Part shown: positions 28,706 through 36,930 of the stretch, in pieces
Layout: every line of letters starts with the position of its first letter
Numbering within the stretch: the stretch's first letter is position 1
Assembly (NCBI GenBank): GCA_024226335.1
Contig: JAAELY010000358.1
Span: forward strand, 1-54,640
Direction of reading: 5' to 3'
From: a bacterium
GTDB taxonomy: Bacteria > Myxococcota_A > UBA9160 > SZUA-336
DNA length: 54,640 nt
Program-made: the position numbers and the translations under genes
Notes under the pieces: model-generated
Told to the model about the DNA's origin: nothing
The model's input: the letters and a program-made list of their open reading frames with translations, nothing else
Databases searched by the model: none

Positions 28706-29444
28706 GAAAACGATCGAAATCGAAGTGTTGCGCTACGATCCGGACAAGGATTCCGAGCCGCATTTTCAGACTTTCACAGTCCCGTACGTAGAGCACTGGG
28801 TCGTTCTGGATGCGTTGAACCACATCAAAGACAACATCGATCAGTCTTTGAGCTTTCGCTGGTCGTGTCATATGGCGGTTTGCGGCAGCTGCGGATACAA
28901 CGTCAACGGCGAACCCCATCTCGGTTGCAAGACGTTCATCCGCGATTACTACCCGAACAAGGTCCGGGTGGAACCATTGGCCAACTTCCCGATCGAACGC
29001 GATCTCGTCGTGGATCAGGACGACTTCATCGACAAGTTCGCGGACATCAAGCCGTACATCATCCGCGAACACCACAATACGATCGATGAAGGCACGTACA
29101 AGCAATCTCGAGCTGAGTTGATCAAGTTCAAACAGTTCACGATGTGCATCAACTGCCTGCTGTGCTACGCGGCCTGCCCGCAGTACGGACTCAATCCGGA
29201 GTTCTACGGTCCGGCGGCCTTGTCGATGGCTCATCGCTATAACAACGACTCCCGCGACGAAGGCCGTGAAGAACGCATGGAGGTACTCGCGGCCGAGGAA
29301 GGCGTGTGGGGCTGCACGTTCGTAGGCGCCTGTTCGCGGGCGTGCCCGAAAGACGTCGATCCGGCGGGCGCGATCCAGCAGATCAAGATCGCAGCCACGA
29401 ATGATTGGATGAAAGAAAAGCTGATGCCATGGGGGAAGAAATGA
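28698..29444 (+). CDS. frdB: Fumarate reductase iron-sulfur subunit
   Basis: Carries electrons between the quinol site and FrdA through [2Fe-2S], [4Fe-4S] and [3Fe-4S] clusters. The 248-residue product has the plant-ferredoxin-type cluster region WSCHMAVCGSCGYN with a later LGCKTF. The C-terminal domain shows INCLLCYAACPQYGLNPEF and CTFVGACSRACPKDVDP. The sequence follows E. coli FrdB closely along its length, for example ANFPIERDLVVD and AHRYNNDSRDEG. The ATG at 28698 follows GAGG and lies inside the end of frdA; the longer frame from 28680 is not needed. The stop overlaps the frdC ATG (ATGA). Confidence 0.92.
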   Translation: MSEKTIEIEVLRYDPDKDSEPHFQTFTVPYVEHWVVLDALNHIKDNIDQSLSFRWSCHMAVCGSCGYNVNGEPHLGCKTFIRDYYPNKVRVEPLANFPIERDLVVDQDDFIDKFADIKPYIIREHHNTIDEGTYKQSRAELIKFKQFTMCINCLLCYAACPQYGLNPEFYGPAALSMAHRYNNDSRDEGREERMEVLAAEEGVWGCTFVGACSRACPKDVDPAGAIQQIKIAATNDWMKEKLMPWGKK

Positions 29445-29830
29445 GTCGCAAACCCTATGTCCGCCCGATGTCGAACACGTGGTGGCTGGAAAAACCGGAA
29501 TACACGGTCTACATGCTCCGCGAACTGACGAGCCTGTTTGTCGGCGGATACGCGGTGGTGATGTTGCTTGGCCTGATACGCCTGAGTGAAGGCCAGGCTG
29601 CCTACGAAGGGTTCCTGGCTGCGCTGACCTCGCCCCTGGCGATCGGGCTTCACGTGCTTGCGCTGCTTTTTGCAGTGCTTCATTCCGCCACGTTCTTTTT
29701 CGCGGCACCGGCAGCGCTGCCACTGCAGATCGGCGAAAACAAGGTCGCACCGGCGATCGTCGCCGGCGCGACCTACGGCGCCTGGGTGGTGGTCTCGCTA
29801 GTGGTCATCGCCCTCGTGGTCTGGAGGTAA
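29441..29830 (+). CDS. frdC: Fumarate reductase membrane anchor FrdC
   Basis: One of two membrane subunits that anchor FrdAB and form the quinone sites. The 129-residue product begins SRKPYVRPMSNTWWLEKPEY, closely matching the start of E. coli FrdC, and has three hydrophobic segments (about 24-46, 58-82 and 100-127). His79 in AVLHSATFF is in the second segment; E. coli-type FrdC binds no haem. The ATG overlaps the frdB stop and follows GGGGGAAGAA. An in-frame ATG at 29429 is less favoured. The next gene starts four bases after the stop. Confidence 0.9.
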   Translation: MSRKPYVRPMSNTWWLEKPEYTVYMLRELTSLFVGGYAVVMLLGLIRLSEGQAAYEGFLAALTSPLAIGLHVLALLFAVLHSATFFFAAPAALPLQIGENKVAPAIVAGATYGAWVVVSLVVIALVVWR

Positions 29831-29834
29831 CGAA

Positions 29835-30185
29835 ATGGCGAAATCCAACGAACCGATGGTCTGGTCGCTATTTTCCGCCGGCGGCATGATCTCGGCCCTG
29901 GTCACACCGGTGCTGATCTTGATTACCGGCATCACCGTTCCCCTGGGCGTCATTGGCAGCGATGCCATCGGCTTCGAACGCGCTCATGCGTTTGCGGCGA
30001 ATCCGCTCGGCAAACTGATCCTCCTGGGCCTGGTGATCTTGCCCCTCTGGCATTGCGCTCACCGCTTCCGCGCCGTGATGGTCGACCTGGGCCCGCATGG
30101 AGCCAAGACGGCTTTCGGCGTAGTCTGCTACGGCTTTGCCCTGGTCTGCTCGATCCTCGCGATCGTTACAATCGTTCCGATCTAA
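29835..30185 (+). CDS. frdD: Fumarate reductase membrane anchor FrdD
   Basis: Partner of FrdC in the membrane domain. The 116-residue protein begins with the family pattern SNEPMVWSLFSAGGMISA. Three hydrophobic segments follow (about 15-38, 56-76 and 92-115), with VPLGVIGSDAIGFERAHAFA and LPLWHCAHRFRAVMVDL, both recognisable from E. coli FrdD. It ends the frdABCD operon. The stop overlaps the convergent cupin gene by four bases, so there is no room for a separate terminator. Confidence 0.9.
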   Translation: MAKSNEPMVWSLFSAGGMISALVTPVLILITGITVPLGVIGSDAIGFERAHAFAANPLGKLILLGLVILPLWHCAHRFRAVMVDLGPHGAKTAFGVVCYGFALVCSILAIVTIVPI

Positions 30186-30640
30186 CGCGCATCCCAGCGA
30201 GCAACCAGAACGTCTAGCGAGACCTCGGCAAGAACCTTCAGATCGGCGTCGAGTAATTCGAACAGCAGACCATTCGCCGCTTGCAGGGATAGAAGCGCGA
30301 TCCCGCCGTCGGGTCCGCCGCGTTCCAGATGCGGCGGTTCGACACCGAGCGAGAGTGCGTAGTCCCCGGCCTTGCGGACCTTGTGCCTCACGCTTCCATC
30401 GGGAAGCAGTTCTTCCAGGTGCTGTTCGCCCTGGAGAACCAGTGTCGAGGTAATGCCGACGTGGCGGTGACGCTCACAATGTCCGCCATCCCCCGCCCAG
30501 CGCATCATCATATCCAGCGAGCCGCTCTTGCGATCGTAACCGAGGATCGAGTAGTCGTAGCGAAGCTTGAATTCGTCGAAGTCAGGTGGACCGACGATCG
30601 TCTGCCACTCGATATGATCCGTGTCGAAATGAAATCCCAT
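30182..30640 (-). CDS. Cupin-domain protein
   Basis: The 152-residue product looks like a single cupin barrel. The first motif region is HCERHRHVGITSTLVLQGEQHLEE with several His that could bind metal. The second region is weaker: RKAGDYALSLGVEPPHLERGG, with one His. It resembles small cupins of the ChrR/acetylacetone-cleaving type, so it may be an oxygenase, isomerase or a non-catalytic binding protein. It has no signal peptide. It is divergent from sixA and convergent with frdD. The function is not known. Confidence 0.65.
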   Translation of the reverse strand: MGFHFDTDHIEWQTIVGPPDFDEFKLRYDYSILGYDRKSGSLDMMMRWAGDGGHCERHRHVGITSTLVLQGEQHLEELLPDGSVRHKVRKAGDYALSLGVEPPHLERGGPDGGIALLSLQAANGLLFELLDADLKVLAEVSLDVLVARWDAR

Positions 30641-30762
30641 CTGATTGCTTCCTCTTCAGCACTTCGGCTCGCGAGTCTACCACCCCAGAGAGAAGGCAAC
30701 TCAGAGCCCTCATCTCCCCGACATCCGATATCCTATTGGAAGCCGCGAGTGGGAGTTCGATC

Positions 30763-31317
30763 GTGATCACGAGCGCTGAAAAAGTCGAAAAGAGCAGCGC
30801 GACACGCGAACTGATCCTGCTTCGACACGCCAAGTCCACATGGGACACGGATACGTCATCCGATCTGGGGCGACCGCTGGCAAAGCGTGGCAAACGGGAC
30901 AGTCTGCACATGGGCCGCTGGCTGAAGGACTGCGGGCTGGTGCCCGATCTGGTGTTGAGTTCGCCGGCCAACCGCACCCAGCAGACGGCCGTGACCGTTC
31001 TGGAGGAACTCGAGAGCGAACCGGACTTGATCCATTCGGACGAGCGCCTCTACCTCGGTGACCTCGAAGATCTGCTCGCCGTCCTCAAGGACTGCCCGGC
31101 AGAGCGCGCCCGGGTATTGATCGTCGGGCACAGTCCCGGACTCGAGCAACTCACCACGTTCCTGGTTGGTGAACCGCTGGAACTTCCGCCGGTCGGCAAG
31201 ACCTTCCCGACCGGCGCCGCCGCGCTGCTGCGCTTGCCCGAGGACTGGAGTGATCTACGACCGGGTGCCGCACAACTGATCGCCCTGATGCGCCCGCGCG
31301 CGTTGCCGAAAACATGA
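30763..31317 (+). CDS. sixA: SixA-type phosphohistidine phosphatase
   Basis: A histidine-phosphatase-superfamily protein. SixA dephosphorylates HPt phosphohistidine or NPr in other bacteria; the substrate here is unknown. The 184-residue product has the RHG-type motif LILLRHAKSTWD (catalytic His about residue 17), then LAKRGKRD and VLSSPANRTQQTA. The second catalytic His is in VLIVGHSPGLEQL. The longer frame to 30586 runs through the cupin upstream region; GTG 30763 with GGGAG about seven bases before it is chosen. A possible ATGA junction at 31314 would couple a short frame downstream. Confidence 0.82.
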   Translation: MITSAEKVEKSSATRELILLRHAKSTWDTDTSSDLGRPLAKRGKRDSLHMGRWLKDCGLVPDLVLSSPANRTQQTAVTVLEELESEPDLIHSDERLYLGDLEDLLAVLKDCPAERARVLIVGHSPGLEQLTTFLVGEPLELPPVGKTFPTGAAALLRLPEDWSDLRPGAAQLIALMRPRALPKT

Positions 31318-31680
31318 AGGAGGCGGTCGATCGTACTCTGGTGCGAGCAATCCCCGGCCTGAGAAAGCCGCCCGACTATGTCCGCGCGAATGGGACGAGG
31401 TCGGCCGGTGGGAATCCAGAGCCACGGGCGTCAGCATGAAGAGGATCTCGTCCTCGAAAACACCCGAGAGCCCCTCGCGCTCTGTCGGATCGAGGTGAAG
31501 GCGAAACTTCAGGAGGTGGGAGACGCGTTCGGATGTCGCGAGGGCGGAATCCGTCGCCAGATCAAGCGGGTGCCCCGCGTAGTCGAGTCCGGATTGATCT
31601 CCGTCCAGAAGGCGTAGCGGGACCCGGGACGCCGGCGGAAAAGGCAGCTGAGACTCGACTTCGCTGAGGGCGTTCGGCAT
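31255..31680 (-). CDS. Doubtful ORF downstream of the Crp/Fnr gene
   Basis: A minus-strand frame from ATG 31680 gives about 141 residues. The first 90 look protein-like, with third positions rich in G and C and the segment ERVSHLLKFRLHLDPTERE, then EDEILFMLTPVALD. The last 50 are Arg/Ser/Pro-rich and run antisense into the sixA end. It may be a small gene behind the Crp/Fnr regulator, a broken one, or chance. No family was recognised and no good ribosome binding site is present. Confidence 0.28.
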   Translation of the reverse strand: MPNALSEVESQLPFPPASRVPLRLLDGDQSGLDYAGHPLDLATDSALATSERVSHLLKFRLHLDPTEREGLSGVFEDEILFMLTPVALDSHRPTSSHSRGHSRAAFSGRGLLAPEYDRPPPSCFRQRARAHQGDQLCGTRS

Positions 31681-31777
31681 CTCGGATCCGCCGTGTCGGT
31701 TGTTACGCCGCCACGCTAGCGCCACACGTGGACCGACGCCGTCACGCAGCCGACACCGAGAAAGATTCTTGCGGTAT
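31318..31777. other. 460-base stretch without a firm gene
   Basis: Between sixA and the Crp/Fnr gene. It holds the doubtful minus-strand frame described separately. It also has a short plus-strand frame that starts with an ATG overlapping the sixA stop (31314) and ends near 31438, and another plus-strand frame at 31378-31617. None shows a recognisable family. Broken coding sequence is the likeliest content. Confidence 0.4.
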
Positions 31778-32473
31778 TCAGCTTCCGATCGTCTGCCCGG
31801 CCGTGGCGTGCAATTCATCGCCCTGGGCGATTACGGTGCGCCGGTTCCTCAGCTTGATCAGACCCTCGTGATCGAGTTCCTGCAAAACGGTGTTGGCCGT
31901 CTGCCGGGTGGTTCCCACGAGCGTGGCAAGTTCGGCCTGCGTGAGGTGGATATCGAGTGCCAGCCCACCCGGTTCGGGGATTCCGAAGTCCTCGCCTAGT
32001 TCGAGGAGGACGTGAGCCACGCGCGCCCGCACATTGCGAAAGGCGAGGTCCTCGACACGGCTCTCGATGCGCTTGAAGCGCTCGCCGATCTGCCGGGCCA
32101 GCTCGAGCACGAGTTCAGGGTTGTCGGCAAACACCTTCAGGAACGCACCTTTGCGGGTTTTCATCACCGAACTGGATGCGACCGCCTCGGCAAAGCTCTC
32201 GCGCTGGTAGTCACCGAAGGCGGCGAACTCGCCAAAAGCCTCTCCCGGCGAAACAAAGCCGAAGGTCATCTCCGCGCCTTCTTCCGAGAGCCGATAGATG
32301 CGCACGAGTCCGCTCTCCAATAGGTATACGGACCTCGGCTCAGCTGAAGGTGCGAAGATCACCTGGTGGGGTTTGTAGTCGCGGTCGGTGGCGGCGTCGC
32401 GCAGCGCCGTCAGATCCTCGGCGGGAAGCCCCGTCAGCCAGTCGAAGCCAATGAGTTGTCGGGCATCGCTCAT
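31778..32473 (-). CDS. Crp/Fnr-family transcriptional regulator
   Basis: The 231-residue protein has an N-terminal cyclic-nucleotide-binding-like beta barrel (about 20-130: VIFAPSAEPRSVYLLESGLVRIYRL and SPGEAFGEFAAFG) and a long dimer helix. The C-terminal winged helix has the recognition region LTQAELATLVGTTRQTANTVLQEL. The cAMP-pocket Arg-Ser pair is not evident (GEFAAFGDYQRESFAEA), and no Fnr N-terminal cysteine cluster is present, so the signal is unknown. It is divergent from the phosphate transporter gene across 243 bases, where a 6-3-6 palindrome may be an operator. Confidence 0.88.
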   Translation of the reverse strand: MSDARQLIGFDWLTGLPAEDLTALRDAATDRDYKPHQVIFAPSAEPRSVYLLESGLVRIYRLSEEGAEMTFGFVSPGEAFGEFAAFGDYQRESFAEAVASSSVMKTRKGAFLKVFADNPELVLELARQIGERFKRIESRVEDLAFRNVRARVAHVLLELGEDFGIPEPGGLALDIHLTQAELATLVGTTRQTANTVLQELDHEGLIKLRNRRTVIAQGDELHATAGQTIGS

Positions 32474-32668
32474 GTGGCGGCCATTCTCCGACGATTGCCG
32501 ACTCGTTGTTCTCCCGCGCCCCCCCCTCGGGTGCGCCCCTGGGATCGGCTGAACCCCGACTGAAACTCTCTGACATAATCCACCATCTGTCGGCCCGGTG
32601 ACATCCAGATCGCTCCGGAACCGCTAGAAATAGTGTCCCTATCAGAAATCGAGTGCTCGACCGTGACA

Positions 32669-32683
32669 TGTTGAGGTTCAACA
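32669..32683. promoter_or_regulatory. Palindrome upstream of pit
   Basis: TGTTGAGGTTCAACA is a perfect 6-3-6 inverted repeat, 34 bases before the pit start and 195 bases before the divergent Crp/Fnr gene. It may be an operator. No promoter elements could be fixed around it. Confidence 0.35.
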
Positions 32684-32716
32684 CGCCGCGGAGTTCTTTC
32701 GTTTTGGGAGAGGTGT

Positions 32717-33979
32717 GTGGGAGGGTATGAACTGCCCGTCGTGCTCGCACTCGTGCTCGGGCTGTACATGGCCTGGGCCATCGGTGCGAACGACGTCGCC
32801 AACGCCATGGGCACCTCTGTGGGCTCGGGCGCCCTGACGCTTTGGGGCGCCGTCGTAGTCGCCGGCGTGTTGGAGTTCGCAGGAGCTTTTCTGGTCGGAG
32901 GACACGTCACCAAGACGATTCGCGGGGGCATCCTCGATCCGACCATCGCGGCGGCAGCACCGGAGACCGTCATATACGGAATGCTCGCGGCGTTATGCGC
33001 CGCTGCCACCTGGCTTGTTTTCGCGACCCGCGCCGGCTGGCCAGTCTCGACCACACACTCGATCGTGGGCGCGATCGTGGGCTTCGGCGCAGTCGGGCTG
33101 GGAATGGACGCTGTGGAGTGGGACCGCCTGGTCCCGATCGTCGCGTCCTGGGTCCTCTCGCCGCTGCTCTCGGGAACAGCCTCTTTCCTGCTTTTCGTCC
33201 TGATCCGAAGCACCATACTCGAGCACCCAGATCCGATTGCGCAGGTCAAACGCTGGGGGCCACCCCATATCTTCTCTCTCGTGGTCGTGCTGGGCCTGGT
33301 GACACTGTACAAGGGCCTGAAGAACCTCGGACTCGACTTCGAGCTCGGCACAGCCGTTGCCCTCTCGGGAATGCTCGGTTTGGTCACGACGCTGATCGCC
33401 TATCCACTGGTGAGCCGGGTGCGCGTCGATCCGGAAGCCGATCGGGACTTTCACTACGCGACGGTCGAGCGGATGTTCGGCATCATGCAGATCGTGAGCG
33501 CTTGCGCGATCGCCTTCGCGCACGGTTCGAACGACGTCGCCAACGCCATCGGCCCCCTGGCCGCCGTACTGCACATCTCCAGCACAGGAACTCTTGAAGC
33601 GGCCGCGCCCGTACCGACATGGGTCCTGGTGATCGGCGGGGTCGGTATCGTTGCCGGCTTGTCGATGTGGGGTTATCGAGTGATCGAGACGGTCGGCGAG
33701 CGAATCACCCAACTCACGCCCACGCGCGGCTACGCGGCAACAGCAGCGGCCGCGGCGACGATCGTACTCGCGAGTCGCCTGGGAATCCCGGTCTCGACCA
33801 CGCATGTGCTGGTCGGCGCCGTCCTCGGGGTCGGTCTCGCCGGCGGCATCGCGGCCCTCGATTTCCGCGTCGTGGGTCGAATCGTCGTATCGTGGATAGT
33901 CACGCTTCCAGCCGGAGCCGGGCTGGCGATTTTCTTCTTCTACTTCTTCAAGGGACTACTCTTGTCCCACGGAGGTTAG
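32717..33979 (+). CDS. pit: Low-affinity inorganic phosphate transporter (Pit)
   Basis: An inner-membrane symporter that takes up metal-phosphate complexes with H+ or Na+. The 420-residue product has the duplicated PHO4 signature: IGANDVANAMGTSVGSG (about residues 16-32) and AHGSNDVANAIGPLAA (about 270-285). The paired VSTTHSIVGAIVG and VSTTHVLVGAVLG also mark the two halves. About 10-11 hydrophobic segments are visible. It starts with a GTG after GGGAGAGG. It begins a tight cluster of phosphate genes, and the downstream DUF47 protein is its usual partner. Confidence 0.91.
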   Translation: MGGYELPVVLALVLGLYMAWAIGANDVANAMGTSVGSGALTLWGAVVVAGVLEFAGAFLVGGHVTKTIRGGILDPTIAAAAPETVIYGMLAALCAAATWLVFATRAGWPVSTTHSIVGAIVGFGAVGLGMDAVEWDRLVPIVASWVLSPLLSGTASFLLFVLIRSTILEHPDPIAQVKRWGPPHIFSLVVVLGLVTLYKGLKNLGLDFELGTAVALSGMLGLVTTLIAYPLVSRVRVDPEADRDFHYATVERMFGIMQIVSACAIAFAHGSNDVANAIGPLAAVLHISSTGTLEAAAPVPTWVLVIGGVGIVAGLSMWGYRVIETVGERITQLTPTRGYAATAAAAATIVLASRLGIPVSTTHVLVGAVLGVGLAGGIAALDFRVVGRIVVSWIVTLPAGAGLAIFFFYFFKGLLLSHGG

Positions 33980-33983
33980 TGAG

Positions 33984-34652
33984 ATGGCACTTCTCGACAT
34001 GTTCGCCCGTTCCCCCTTCAAACCGCTCCAGGAACACATGCGCACAGTCCAGCTGTGCGTGCTCGAGGTCGTGCCGCTATTCGAAGCGCTCTGCGCCGGG
34101 GAGACCGAGCGCCTGCGGGAACTTCAGCAGAAGATCGACGTCCTCGAGGGTGAAGCCGACACCAAGAAGAATGAGATCCGCGAACACCTGCCCAAGCGGC
34201 TGTTTCTTCCGGTCGATCGCCGCGACCTGCTCGAAATGCTCGACATGCAGGACTCGATCGCAGATACCGCACAGGACATCGCCGGACTGCTCAACGAACG
34301 CGATATGAGCGTGCCTGAAAGCCTGCAGTACTCACTCATGGAACTGGTGCGCTCCGTGGCAAAGGCTTGTCAGCAGGCCGGTGCTGTGATAGAGAAACTG
34401 GACGAACTGGTCGAGATGGGTTTCCGCGGGCGCGAGGCGGATCACGTGCTCTCGATGATCGTGACCCTCGGAAACATGGAGAGTGAGACCGATCGCCTGG
34501 GTGCAACTCTGACCCGGGAACTCTTCAAACTCGAGGGGGAGATGTCACCCGTCTCGATCATGCTCTGGTACCAGATGAGTCACTGGATCGGAGATCTCGC
34601 AGACTACGCAGAGAAGTGCGGAAATCGACTGCGCCTGCTAGTGGCCACTTGA
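33984..34652 (+). CDS. DUF47 / TIGR00153 PhoU-like protein
   Basis: A cytoplasmic all-helical PhoU relative that usually accompanies Pit transporters and probably modulates them. The 222-residue product begins MALLDMFARSPFKPLQEHM and has the family's repeated acidic helices with metal-binding style EGEADTKKNEIREHLPKRLF and DRRDLLEMLDMQDSIADTA. The second half has GREADHVLSMIVTLGNMESETD. It starts four bases after pit, following GGAGG, which supports cotranscription. Length and motif order are typical. Confidence 0.87.
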   Translation: MALLDMFARSPFKPLQEHMRTVQLCVLEVVPLFEALCAGETERLRELQQKIDVLEGEADTKKNEIREHLPKRLFLPVDRRDLLEMLDMQDSIADTAQDIAGLLNERDMSVPESLQYSLMELVRSVAKACQQAGAVIEKLDELVEMGFRGREADHVLSMIVTLGNMESETDRLGATLTRELFKLEGEMSPVSIMLWYQMSHWIGDLADYAEKCGNRLRLLVAT

Positions 34653-34675
34653 CGCCAGGTGATGAAGGAAACCAC

Positions 34676-35167
34676 GTGGTCGATTCTCAGACGATCTCGG
34701 GTGCCATCCTCGCAGCTGTGGACTTTTCGGACCACTCCGAGGCTGCGCTTTTATGGGCAGCAAAGGCCGCACGGAGCTTCGACGTCCCACTGATCGTACT
34801 GCACGTAGTCCACGATCCCGAGGCCGCGCCGGGCTACTACTCCAAGAAGCAGGACGAGGGTCATCTGCAACGCCTGGAGGACAGCGCCAGGGAGATGCTC
34901 GACGAATTCATCGCGCGAGTTCGCCATGACCATCCGGAATTCAAGGACGTGAAGGAATTCCGCAGTGAACTGGTCGTGGGCCTGCCGGCAAATCGCATCC
35001 TCGAGGTGGCGGAGCTAGCTGGTGCCAGCATGATCGTGGTGGGCAGTCAGGGGCGCACCGGGCTCGCTCATCTCTTGCTGGGCTCCAAGGCCGAACGCGT
35101 CGCCCAGCTCTCTCCAATCCCGGTCACGATCGTGAAATCAGCGACTCCGCTCGAGGAATTCGAGTGA
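34676..35167 (+). CDS. Universal stress protein (UspA family)
   Basis: The 163-residue protein has one Usp domain: ILAAVDFSDHSEAALLWA at the start and VGLPANRILEVAEL in the middle. The ATP-binding pattern GSQGRTGLAHLLLGSKAERVAQLSPIPVTIVK (GXXG-X9-G(S/T)) falls at about 122-153. It probably binds ATP and modulates partners under stress. GTG 34676 preceded by AAGGA is chosen over the longer frame from 34616. The stop overlaps the Na/Pi symporter GTG (GTGA). Its place between two phosphate transporters suggests a regulatory role for one of them, which is inference. Confidence 0.85.
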   Translation: MVDSQTISGAILAAVDFSDHSEAALLWAAKAARSFDVPLIVLHVVHDPEAAPGYYSKKQDEGHLQRLEDSAREMLDEFIARVRHDHPEFKDVKEFRSELVVGLPANRILEVAELAGASMIVVGSQGRTGLAHLLLGSKAERVAQLSPIPVTIVKSATPLEEFE

Positions 35168-36858
35168 TCGAACCGCCAGAGCTTCCGGTCTTTCAGTTGA
35201 TGATGGGCCTGTTCGGCGGCTTGGCTCTGTTCCTGTACGGAATGGAGAAAATGGCCGACGCCTTGAAGCTGGCCGCCGGTGACCAGATGAAGAACATCCT
35301 GGCCAAGCTCACGACTAACCGCGTGATGGGGCTGTTCACAGGTGCTTTCGTGACCGCCGTGATCCAGTCCTCATCGGTCACCACTGTTCTGGTCGTCGGT
35401 TTCATCTCTGCGGGACTCATGTCCCTTTCGCAGTCCATCGGCGTGATCCTGGGAGCCGACATAGGCACGACGATCACGGCCCAGATCATCGCTTTCAAGG
35501 TCACCAAGTACGCACTGCTCCTGGTTGCGAGCGGCTTTGCGGTGATGTTCTTCTCGAAGAGTCAGAACTGGAAACAGCACGGTGCGGGAGTGATGGGCCT
35601 TGGTCTGATCTTCTTCGGGATGGGCGTGATGGGCGACGCCATGGATCCCCTTCGCAGCTATCCACCCTTCCTCGCATTGATGTCTCAAATGGAGAGTCCT
35701 CTGTACGGAGTCCTGGCTGCAGCACTCTTTACGGCGGTGATCCAGTCGTCGTCGGCGACCACAGGCGTCGTGATCGTGATGGCGAGCCAGGGTCTGATCA
35801 CCCTGCCGGCGGGCATCGCCCTCATTTTCGGAGCGAATATCGGCACCTGCATTACGGCCATTCTCGCGGCGGTCGGTCGACCTCGAGAGGCCTTGCGAGC
35901 CGCCGTCGTGCACGTCGTATTCAAGGTCGTCGGAGTGCTCCTCTGGATTGCCTTCATCGACCCGCTCGCAGACCTGGTCGCGTGGTTCTCGCCCAGGGCC
36001 GACTCCGGCATTACCGGACTCGCAAAATCCGCGGCCGAGACACCCCGACAGATCGCCAACGCACACACGGTCTTCAACGTCGCCAACGCGCTCCTCTTCC
36101 TTCCCTTCTCCACACAGTTCGCTCGCCTGATCGAGTGGCTGGTTCCCGACCGACCGATCGAAGAGGAAGAAGAGGTGCGGGCCAAGTACCTGGATCTCGA
36201 CCTCCTCGACACGCCGTCGCTCGCGCTTGACCGGGCCCGACTGGAGATCCTGCACATGGGAGATCTGGTTCGAGAGATGCTCCGCTCGATTCTCCCCGCC
36301 GTACTGAACGGCCCGCGCGAAACCGTCGAAGAGGTCGGAGAGATGGACAACTCGGTCGATGCCCTGCATGGCCAGATCATCACCTACCTGGGTCAGATCA
36401 GTCAGGTGCAGTTGAACGCCTCGCAGACTGAAGAACTCCTGCAACTCATGGAGGCCGTCAACGCTCTCGAGAACATCGGGGACATCATCGAAACCAACCT
36501 GGTCGCACTCGGGATCGGCCGTCTCACGACCGACGTCCGCGTAAGCGAAGCGACCCGGGAAGTGATCAACGAGTTCCACGCCAGTGTCACCAAGGCCTTC
36601 GAAGCATCCCTGCTCGCAATCACGCAGAAGAACGAGGAAGCCGCGCGCGTCGTCGTCGACATGAAACGGGAAATCAACCGACTCGCAGATTCTGCGGCGA
36701 TGCACGAGGCGAAACGCCTGGTGGCAACCGAACCGAATCGGCTTCCGGCCTACACCTTGGAAATCGACATCCTCGAGAACCTGAAACGCATCTACTACTT
36801 CTGCAAGCGAATGGCCCGGGTCGTCGTTCCCACTGAGCCTCCTCCAGAGACGGATTGA
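35164..36858 (+). CDS. Na+/phosphate symporter with PhoU domain (NptA/YjbB type)
   Basis: An inner-membrane Na+-coupled phosphate carrier. The 564-residue product has two inverted repeats with the QSSS signatures TAVIQSSSVTTVLVVG (about 57) and TAVIQSSSATTGVVIV (about 190). GADIGTTITAQIIA and GANIGTCITAILAA follow. The C-terminal 200 residues are a cytoplasmic PhoU-like helical domain (RLEILHMGDLVREML onward). Starts with GTG in a GTGA overlap with the Usp gene. YjbB-like proteins can also export phosphate, so direction is open. Together with pit it gives two unrelated phosphate carriers in one operon. Confidence 0.9.
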   Translation: MIEPPELPVFQLMMGLFGGLALFLYGMEKMADALKLAAGDQMKNILAKLTTNRVMGLFTGAFVTAVIQSSSVTTVLVVGFISAGLMSLSQSIGVILGADIGTTITAQIIAFKVTKYALLLVASGFAVMFFSKSQNWKQHGAGVMGLGLIFFGMGVMGDAMDPLRSYPPFLALMSQMESPLYGVLAAALFTAVIQSSSATTGVVIVMASQGLITLPAGIALIFGANIGTCITAILAAVGRPREALRAAVVHVVFKVVGVLLWIAFIDPLADLVAWFSPRADSGITGLAKSAAETPRQIANAHTVFNVANALLFLPFSTQFARLIEWLVPDRPIEEEEEVRAKYLDLDLLDTPSLALDRARLEILHMGDLVREMLRSILPAVLNGPRETVEEVGEMDNSVDALHGQIITYLGQISQVQLNASQTEELLQLMEAVNALENIGDIIETNLVALGIGRLTTDVRVSEATREVINEFHASVTKAFEASLLAITQKNEEAARVVVDMKREINRLADSAAMHEAKRLVATEPNRLPAYTLEIDILENLKRIYYFCKRMARVVVPTEPPPETD

Positions 36859-36930
36859 TGTCGGCCTCAGAGCCCGAGAACCTCCCGAGCACAGACCCCG
36901 TGTCCAAGAGCGAGTTCAGTCCATGCCCGG

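Noticed and set aside
35371-36705. 444-residue minus-strand frame over the Na/Pi carrier
   Set aside because: It is antisense shadow rich in His/Asp/Gly, and the plus-strand frame has the QSSS motifs.
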